Assembly (NCBI GenBank): GCA_944391365.1
Contig: CALXTH010000108.1
Coordinates: forward strand, 1 to 9,695
Origin: an uncultured Alphaproteobacteria bacterium
GTDB taxonomy: Bacteria; Pseudomonadota; Alphaproteobacteria; RF32; CAG-239
DNA length: 9,695 nt
Direction of reading: 5' to 3'
Of this stretch, positions 6,707 to 9,695 are shown piece by piece. The notes under the pieces are model-generated. The model was given only the letters and a program-made list of their open reading frames with translations. It made no database searches and was not told the DNA's origin. Positions within the stretch are counted from its first letter, which is position 1. Each line of letters opens with the position of its first letter. The position numbers and the translations under genes are program-made.

Positions 6707-8128
6707 ATGATTTTTAAACGGCATTATGCCTTGTTTGATATTGAAAAAAGCAACCGTTTCGTGGACAGAATTTTGTTTCTGTCGCTGCCCTCTGCGCTGG
6801 TGTTTATCATGCTGGCAGCTTTGAGGCTGATTTCTCCGGCACTGGCCATTATTTCTTATATTCTGATTATGATTTTCAACACGGTTTTGTTGTTTCCGAT
6901 TACTTTTGAGCTGCAACAGCTGAAAAAATATATTTCTTCGCTGGCTCAGGGTGAAAAGATTGACGGACAGGATGTCAAACTTTCAGAAAAAGAGACACAG
7001 GAAATTATTGAGGCGGTCAATGCCATGCATCGTTTTTGGGCGCAAAAGGCCGACTCTCTCGAAGCTCAGAGCATTTCGGACGCGGCGGTGCTTGACACCC
7101 TGCCCGACCCGATTATGATGATTGACCGTTCCGGGAATATCCTCGGCGCCAATTTGTCCTCGCGTAATATGTTCGGCAATAAAATCACCGATAAAAACGT
7201 GGAGAATTTGTTTTCTTCCAACAATTTTATTGACGCGGTCAACCGGGTTCTCAAAAAAGAAAGCGAATCCGAGAATCTGATTTTTTACGTTGGAGCCCCC
7301 GTTAATCAGAAATTTTATGCCCATATCAAGCAGCTTCCCTGGCAATCAAAAGGTCGCGCCGTGGCCGTGATTTCTCTTTATGATCTGACGAAAGCCATGA
7401 AAATTGAAAAGATGCAGTCGGATTTTGTGGCAAATGCCAGTCATGAGCTCCGGACGCCGCTGGCGATTATTTCGGGTTTTATTGAGACGCTTTTGACGTC
7501 TGCCAAAGACGATGCCGAAGCCAGAGAAAAGTTTTTGAAAATCATGCAGGATCAGGCCGGGTATATGTCTGCGCTGATTGAAAACCTGTTGTCTTTGTCA
7601 AAAATCGAACTCAGTCAGGATGAGCGGCCGTCAGAATCGGTTGATGTCACTCAAATTATTTCAGAAGTGCAGCAGGCCTTGTCCATCCGGGCACAGGAGA
7701 GAGAAATTGTTATCCGCACGCATGTCGAAGACGGAATCGGAGAAATTATCGGCGACCGGCAGCAGGTTAAGCAGATTGTTCAGAACCTGACGGATAATGC
7801 GATTAAATACGGTCTCAGCAAAAGCGATGTGACAATCCGGGCCAAGCTCGTCGATCAGATTCCGGCCTCAAAAAGTATGAGCGTTGCAGAAGGCAAAGCG
7901 GTTGCAATCTCAATCAACAACAAAGGGCCGAAAATTTCGCCCGAGAATCTGGCGCGGCTGACGGAGCGTTTTTATCGCATGCAGGAGCATAAAGATCTTA
8001 ATATCAAAGGAACCGGTCTCGGCCTTTCAATCGCCAAGCAGATTGTTATTCGCCATCGGGGCAATATTACCGTTTCTTCAACCAATTACAGCGGAACAAC
8101 TTTTACGGTTTATCTTCCTCTGGCCTGA
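6707..8128 (+). CDS. phoR: PhoR-type sensor histidine kinase
   Basis: 473 residues from ATG 6707; an in-frame GTG at 6692 would add five. Two membrane spans (about 21-39 and 45-65) enclose only a few residues, so there is no periplasmic sensor domain, as in PhoR, which senses phosphate through the Pst transporter and PhoU. A linker (66-120) leads to a PAS domain (about 122-225), then HisKA with the phospho-acceptor H246 in VANASHELRTPLA. The ATPase domain has the N box (QNLTDNAIKYG, N364), LTERFYRM in the lid region, and the G2 box GTGLGLS (435-441). GFIETLL and the LTERFYR/RHRG wording match alphaproteobacterial PhoR. The G1 box is unusual: where the family has D-x-G-x-G this protein reads N405-K-G-P-K409. 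No phoB or pst gene is visible. The ribosome binding site is weak. Confidence 0.8.
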   Translation: MIFKRHYALFDIEKSNRFVDRILFLSLPSALVFIMLAALRLISPALAIISYILIMIFNTVLLFPITFELQQLKKYISSLAQGEKIDGQDVKLSEKETQEIIEAVNAMHRFWAQKADSLEAQSISDAAVLDTLPDPIMMIDRSGNILGANLSSRNMFGNKITDKNVENLFSSNNFIDAVNRVLKKESESENLIFYVGAPVNQKFYAHIKQLPWQSKGRAVAVISLYDLTKAMKIEKMQSDFVANASHELRTPLAIISGFIETLLTSAKDDAEAREKFLKIMQDQAGYMSALIENLLSLSKIELSQDERPSESVDVTQIISEVQQALSIRAQEREIVIRTHVEDGIGEIIGDRQQVKQIVQNLTDNAIKYGLSKSDVTIRAKLVDQIPASKSMSVAEGKAVAISINNKGPKISPENLARLTERFYRMQEHKDLNIKGTGLGLSIAKQIVIRHRGNITVSSTNYSGTTFTVYLPLA

Positions 8129-8232
8129 CACGACCTGAGGCACAAGCTGGCGCAGCTTGACCCGGTCAGTTAGCTGTTGAAGGATCGGGGCAAAGAAGGC
8201 GCGATGCTCAGATAGAGCTGACAGAAAGATAG
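8129..8232 (+). other. Structured GC-rich 3' segment after phoR
   Basis: About 100 bases between the kinase stop and its terminator are clearly richer in GC than the flanking intergenic DNA. They contain a perfect seven-pair hairpin CAAGCTG-GCG-CAGCTTG (8143-8159) and a possible longer helix pairing GTCAG (around 8165) with CTGAC (around 8207). No ribosome binding site or open frame of note is present. It may be an extended 3' untranslated region, a 3'-derived small RNA, or decayed coding sequence. Confidence 0.35.
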
Positions 8233-8264
8233 AAGGCTCGGAGTTTTGCCGAGCCTTGTTTTTT
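8233..8264 (+). terminator. Strong rho-independent terminator after phoR
   Basis: A nine-pair perfect stem AAGGCTCGG (8233-8241) with CCGAGCCTT (8249-8257) closes a seven-base loop and is followed by GTTTTTT. It ends two bases before the stop of the convergent gene 8266-9072, so the hairpin probably also stops transcripts from the other side, although the T tract in that direction is poor (TTCTATCTTTC). Confidence 0.9.
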
Positions 8265-8265
8265 G

Positions 8266-9072
8266 TTACCATGAAGAAAGAATACACCGAGCATCATAAC
8301 GGCTGGCATGAATGTTATAATCCTGACCTCCGTGAACCATACTTATGAGATAATAGTGGGTGGTGCCGTTTTTACTGCTTGAGGACCAATAATAATCTTC
8401 TGTTAATTTTGTGCCGCCGTTTGTTAAGAGAAGATTGTTAAGTGAAAATTTGCTGTTATACATCATAAGAAGCTGGTCTTTTGTAGGTAAAGTTCCCTTA
8501 ACATTATTACAAAATGTATAACTTGAACACGAACTGTTTGCTGAATTCCAAGCTAGTGATCCTAAGTCCTTCATGGCAATATAAAAATTCATCCCTGGTG
8601 CCTTAACTGCCACAACCTTGCCATTGCAATAATACAAATCGTCATGTGCTCCGTTCAAGGCCTGTTGCTGACAAGCCCCGTCTTTCCATTCATAACCACT
8701 TGAACACGTGCATTGAGTATATTTGCCGCCGCAGGCGGAACCTGTGCCACCGGCGTAGCCGGTACCGGTACAGGTGTATTGATAAGTTGAGTCACAAGAA
8801 CATTCGGCATATAACCCTCCACAAGATGAACCGGAACCTGATTGTCCGGCACCATTGCAAGATTCGGTAAAACCATTTTCTCTGCAAATACTTTCTTCAT
8901 CTCCACCGCAAAACCACCCGTTTCCAAACGGACATTTCACTCCGTTGCCGGGACAGCTGGTTTCAGTATATCCGAGTGCGGCACAATCCTGCACCGTGAC
9001 ACATTGCCCAAAAACCAAACCTGGAAAACAGGACAGACTTGTCCCGATAAGTAAAAATTTGATATTCTTCAT
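8266..9072 (-). CDS. Secreted Cys-rich repeat protein with DUF1566/Lcl-C-like domain
   Basis: 268 residues from the ATG at 9072-9070, with AAGGA ten bases upstream across a GTGTGTGTG run; an in-frame GTG at 9081 would add three residues before the signal. The signal peptide is MKNIKFLLIGTSLSCFPGLVFG, with the mature protein beginning at Q23. Residues 23-135 are Gly/Ser/Cys-rich, including two adjacent copies of a Cys repeat, 72-99 and 101-129, sharing C-x-G-x-G, S-x-CGG-x-Y and C-x-C-x3-Y. The C-terminal part (about 145-268) has AWNSANSSC, GTLPTKDQLLMMYNSK, YYWSSS and a final ARCI, matching the pattern of DUF1566/Lcl-C-like extracellular domains (LPT..EL, YWSS, .RC.). It is probably exported and disulphide-bonded, perhaps surface adhesive; the function is inference. 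A long structured leader precedes it. Confidence 0.82.
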   Translation of the reverse strand: MKNIKFLLIGTSLSCFPGLVFGQCVTVQDCAALGYTETSCPGNGVKCPFGNGWFCGGDEESICRENGFTESCNGAGQSGSGSSCGGLYAECSCDSTYQYTCTGTGYAGGTGSACGGKYTQCTCSSGYEWKDGACQQQALNGAHDDLYYCNGKVVAVKAPGMNFYIAMKDLGSLAWNSANSSCSSYTFCNNVKGTLPTKDQLLMMYNSKFSLNNLLLTNGGTKLTEDYYWSSSSKNGTTHYYLISMVHGGQDYNIHASRYDARCILSSW

Positions 9073-9327
9073 CACACACACATCCTTCTTTTGCTATTAA
9101 AAGAGTGCTCGCACCACTAAGACGAGGTGCGAGCAGGATGTTGAGAAGCTGAATTACCGAAAACAGCTCCGATTTATTCATTCCATAACCGGAGGCTACA
9201 AAACTTATTAGACCGGCATCCTGCCCACATAAGACAGAAGCCAGCATATTGTTTTTTAAGTCGTTATGCTTAAACGACTTCGGTAATAAAGGGTTCTCAC
9301 ACCCTGATTGGTCTATACCGACCAACT
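9073..9327 (-). promoter_or_regulatory. Hairpin-dense 5' leader of the secreted protein gene
   Basis: About 255 bases upstream of the secreted-protein start, all inverted repeats exact: TTGGTC/GACCAA (9308-9313, 9320-9325), AGGGT/ACCCT (9290-9294, 9301-9305), AAGTCGTT/AACGACTT (9258-9265, 9273-9280), and TGCTCGCACC/GGTGCGAGCA (9106-9115, 9126-9135), the last followed on the minus strand by CTCTTTT. An eight-base long-range pair links 9133-9140 (GCAGGATG) with 9217-9224 (CATCCTGC). The same strand segment (9135-9141) is also complementary over seven bases to 9080-9086, which covers the ribosome binding site. These pairings exclude each other, as in an attenuator or riboswitch-like leader. I cannot assign it to a known class. 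A 126-codon open frame (9343-8963) crosses the leader without a ribosome binding site. Confidence 0.5.
9106..9135 (-). terminator. Terminator-like hairpin just before the secreted-protein ribosome binding site
   Basis: A perfect ten-pair GC-rich stem with a ten-base loop, followed on the minus strand by CTCTTTTAATAG. It ends 18 bases before the AAGGA ribosome binding site at 9087-9083. It could end a transcript coming from the right or act as an attenuator within the leader. The T run is only four, so full termination is uncertain. Confidence 0.5.
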
Positions 9328-9333
9328 GGGAGT

Positions 9334-9362
9334 AGTTTATCATAACAAACGTTAAAAATCAA
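9334..9362 (-). promoter_or_regulatory. Candidate promoter for the structured leader
   Basis: On the minus strand TTGATT (9357-9362) and TAAACT (9334-9339) are separated by exactly 17 bases. Each box matches four of six consensus positions. Transcription would start near 9327, immediately before the first leader hairpin (9325-9308), which supports the assignment. TATGAT nearby is a better -10 box but lacks a matching -35. Confidence 0.4.
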
Positions 9363-9382
9363 TATACATTTAGGTGAGAATC

Positions 9383-9427
9383 ATGAACTTCAAATTTTCA
9401 AGGAGGGGACCATGCGGGTGGTTGTGA
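9383..9427 (+). CDS. Possible 14-residue leader peptide
   Basis: The frame MNFKFSRRGPCGWL follows AGGTGAG at five-base spacing and ends in TGA inside the next tiny frame. Its SRRG codons form the ribosome binding site (AAGGAGG) of that frame, so translation of one would affect the other. It is short enough to arise by chance; the good spacing and nested layout are the only support. Confidence 0.25.
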   Translation: MNFKFSRRGPCGWL

Positions 9428-9489
9428 TGAAAATGAAATTGTTTTTTAGAATCATACTCACCCGCCCTTATGGGCGACTTCTCTACTAA
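9412..9489 (+). CDS. Possible 25-residue basic hydrophobic peptide
   Basis: The frame MRVVVMKMKLFFRIILTRPY, continuing GRLLY, starts five bases after AAGGAGGGGACC, which contains the best Shine-Dalgarno match in the window (AAGGAGG). The product is basic with a short hydrophobic core, resembling a leader peptide or a small membrane-active peptide. The stop lies inside the three-way-junction palindrome that follows. It may be fortuitous; no homologue is recognised. Confidence 0.3.
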   Translation: MRVVVMKMKLFFRIILTRPYGRLLY

Positions 9490-9498
9490 GAGAGGTGA
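9458..9498. repeat. Compact three-way-junction palindromic element
   Basis: A closing helix TCACC/GGTGA (9458-9462, 9494-9498) directly abuts two hairpins: CGCCC-TTAT-GGGCG (9463-9476) and TCTCT-ACTA-AGAGA (9480-9484, 9489-9493). Only three bases are left unpaired outside the loops. This layout resembles dispersed palindromic (MITE- or REP-like) elements of bacterial intergenic regions, but only one copy is seen here, so dispersal is unproven. Confidence 0.5.
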
Positions 9499-9506
9499 AT
9501 TTAGGT

Positions 9507-9521
9507 ACAGCCTGCGGCTGT
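9507..9521. repeat. Hairpin ACAGCC-TGC-GGCTGT
   Basis: Perfect six-base arms with a three-base loop, nine bases beyond the three-way junction. It may belong to the same repeat element or RNA. From 9522 to 9655 I see no gene, ribosome-binding-site-supported frame or strong repeat. Confidence 0.4.
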
Positions 9522-9655
9522 GAAGTTTTTGCCGGACCTGGATTTCTTGCGACGTAAGTCTCGCTTAGAGCTCGACAACATCCAATTCCGACTAAATTTG
9601 TTGTTTCGCGTCGTTTCACTAGCTCACAACAAAAAGTCTCATTGCGTCTCCTCAG

Positions 9656-9679
9656 AAAAAGCAACGTCAGTTGCTTTTT
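9656..9679. terminator. Symmetrical rho-independent terminator
   Basis: AAAAAGCAAC (9656-9665) and GTTGCTTTTT (9670-9679) form a perfect ten-base inverted repeat with a four-base loop, followed by CTTT on the plus strand. Because the arms end in A5/T5 it can work in both directions. On the plus strand it would end a transcript covering the tiny frames at 9383-9489; on the minus strand it would end a gene lying beyond the right edge. Confidence 0.75.
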
Positions 9680-9695
9680 CTTTCGGCCGTCAGTC

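Noticed and set aside
9073..9080. GT/CA dinucleotide run before the secreted-protein start as a phase-variation tract
   Set aside because: Only about four to five units and located between ribosome binding site and start; slippage there could tune spacing, but the tract is too short to claim phase variation.
8963..9343. 126-codon open frame on the minus strand across the leader and the start of the secreted-protein gene
   Set aside because: It has no ribosome binding site, its ATG lies upstream of the likely transcription start, it runs through a perfect terminator-like hairpin, and it overlaps the well-supported signal-peptide gene by about 110 bases in another frame.
9500..9535. Resemblance of the minus strand (AGGTCCGG ... 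CAGCC) to the SRP RNA apical loop
   Set aside because: The required GGAAGGAAGCAGCC spacing is not met and no enclosing long helix is present; probably coincidence.
9458..9664. 68-codon frame on the minus strand starting with TTG
   Set aside because: It has no ribosome binding site before the TTG, it starts inside the terminator hairpin, and it ends in the palindromic element. Its sequence looks like translated non-coding repeat.
1..9695. tRNA, rRNA, CRISPR array, transposase or integrase genes
   Set aside because: I looked on both strands and found no clover-leaf with T-loop signature, no regularly spaced direct repeats and no recombinase motifs.

Overview
The window reads as a chromosomal segment of an alphaproteobacterium of moderate to low GC. 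The L13 and S9 proteins have alphaproteobacterial wording (L13 ends LDLASMNDKNKR, S9 carries YFARPVLKMIIAQPF), and the histidine kinase is closest to alphaproteobacterial PhoR. Cys-rich secreted proteins with an LPTKDQL-type C-terminal domain suggest an uncultured gut-associated lineage; this is inference from recall, not a search.

Layout, left to right. (1) 1-787, minus: RhuM-family protein, cut by the left edge. (2) 864-1930, minus: the two-gene ribosomal operon rplM-rpsI, with a clear sigma-70-like promoter, a 1-nt stop/start overlap and a rho-independent terminator. (3) 2043-3753, minus: an AT-rich accessory cluster of four closely spaced genes of unknown function: a three-helix membrane protein, a secreted Cys-rich protein made of two copies of one domain, a 40-residue single-span membrane protein, and a multi-span membrane protein. 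(4) 3893-6607, minus: full-length mutS, divergent from (5) 6707-8128, plus: a PhoR-type sensor histidine kinase with all main boxes but an altered G1 box. It ends in a GC-rich 3' segment and a strong terminator at 8233-8264. (6) 8266-9072, minus: a secreted protein with Cys-rich repeats and a DUF1566/Lcl-C-like C-terminal domain, converging on the same terminator. (7) 9073-9695: no large gene. It holds a hairpin-dense leader upstream of gene 6 with mutually exclusive helices that reach its ribosome binding site, two tiny plus-strand reading frames with good ribosome binding sites, a compact three-way-junction palindrome and a symmetrical terminator.

The housekeeping genes (ribosomal proteins, mismatch repair, phosphate sensing) form separate transcription units. 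The accessory material sits between and beside them: rhuM just beyond the ribosomal terminator, and the low-GC cluster between rplM and mutS. I see no tRNA, rRNA, CRISPR array, intact transposase or integrase. The most unusual parts are the 9073-9327 leader and the low-GC cluster with its 40-residue protein; neither matches a system I can name.
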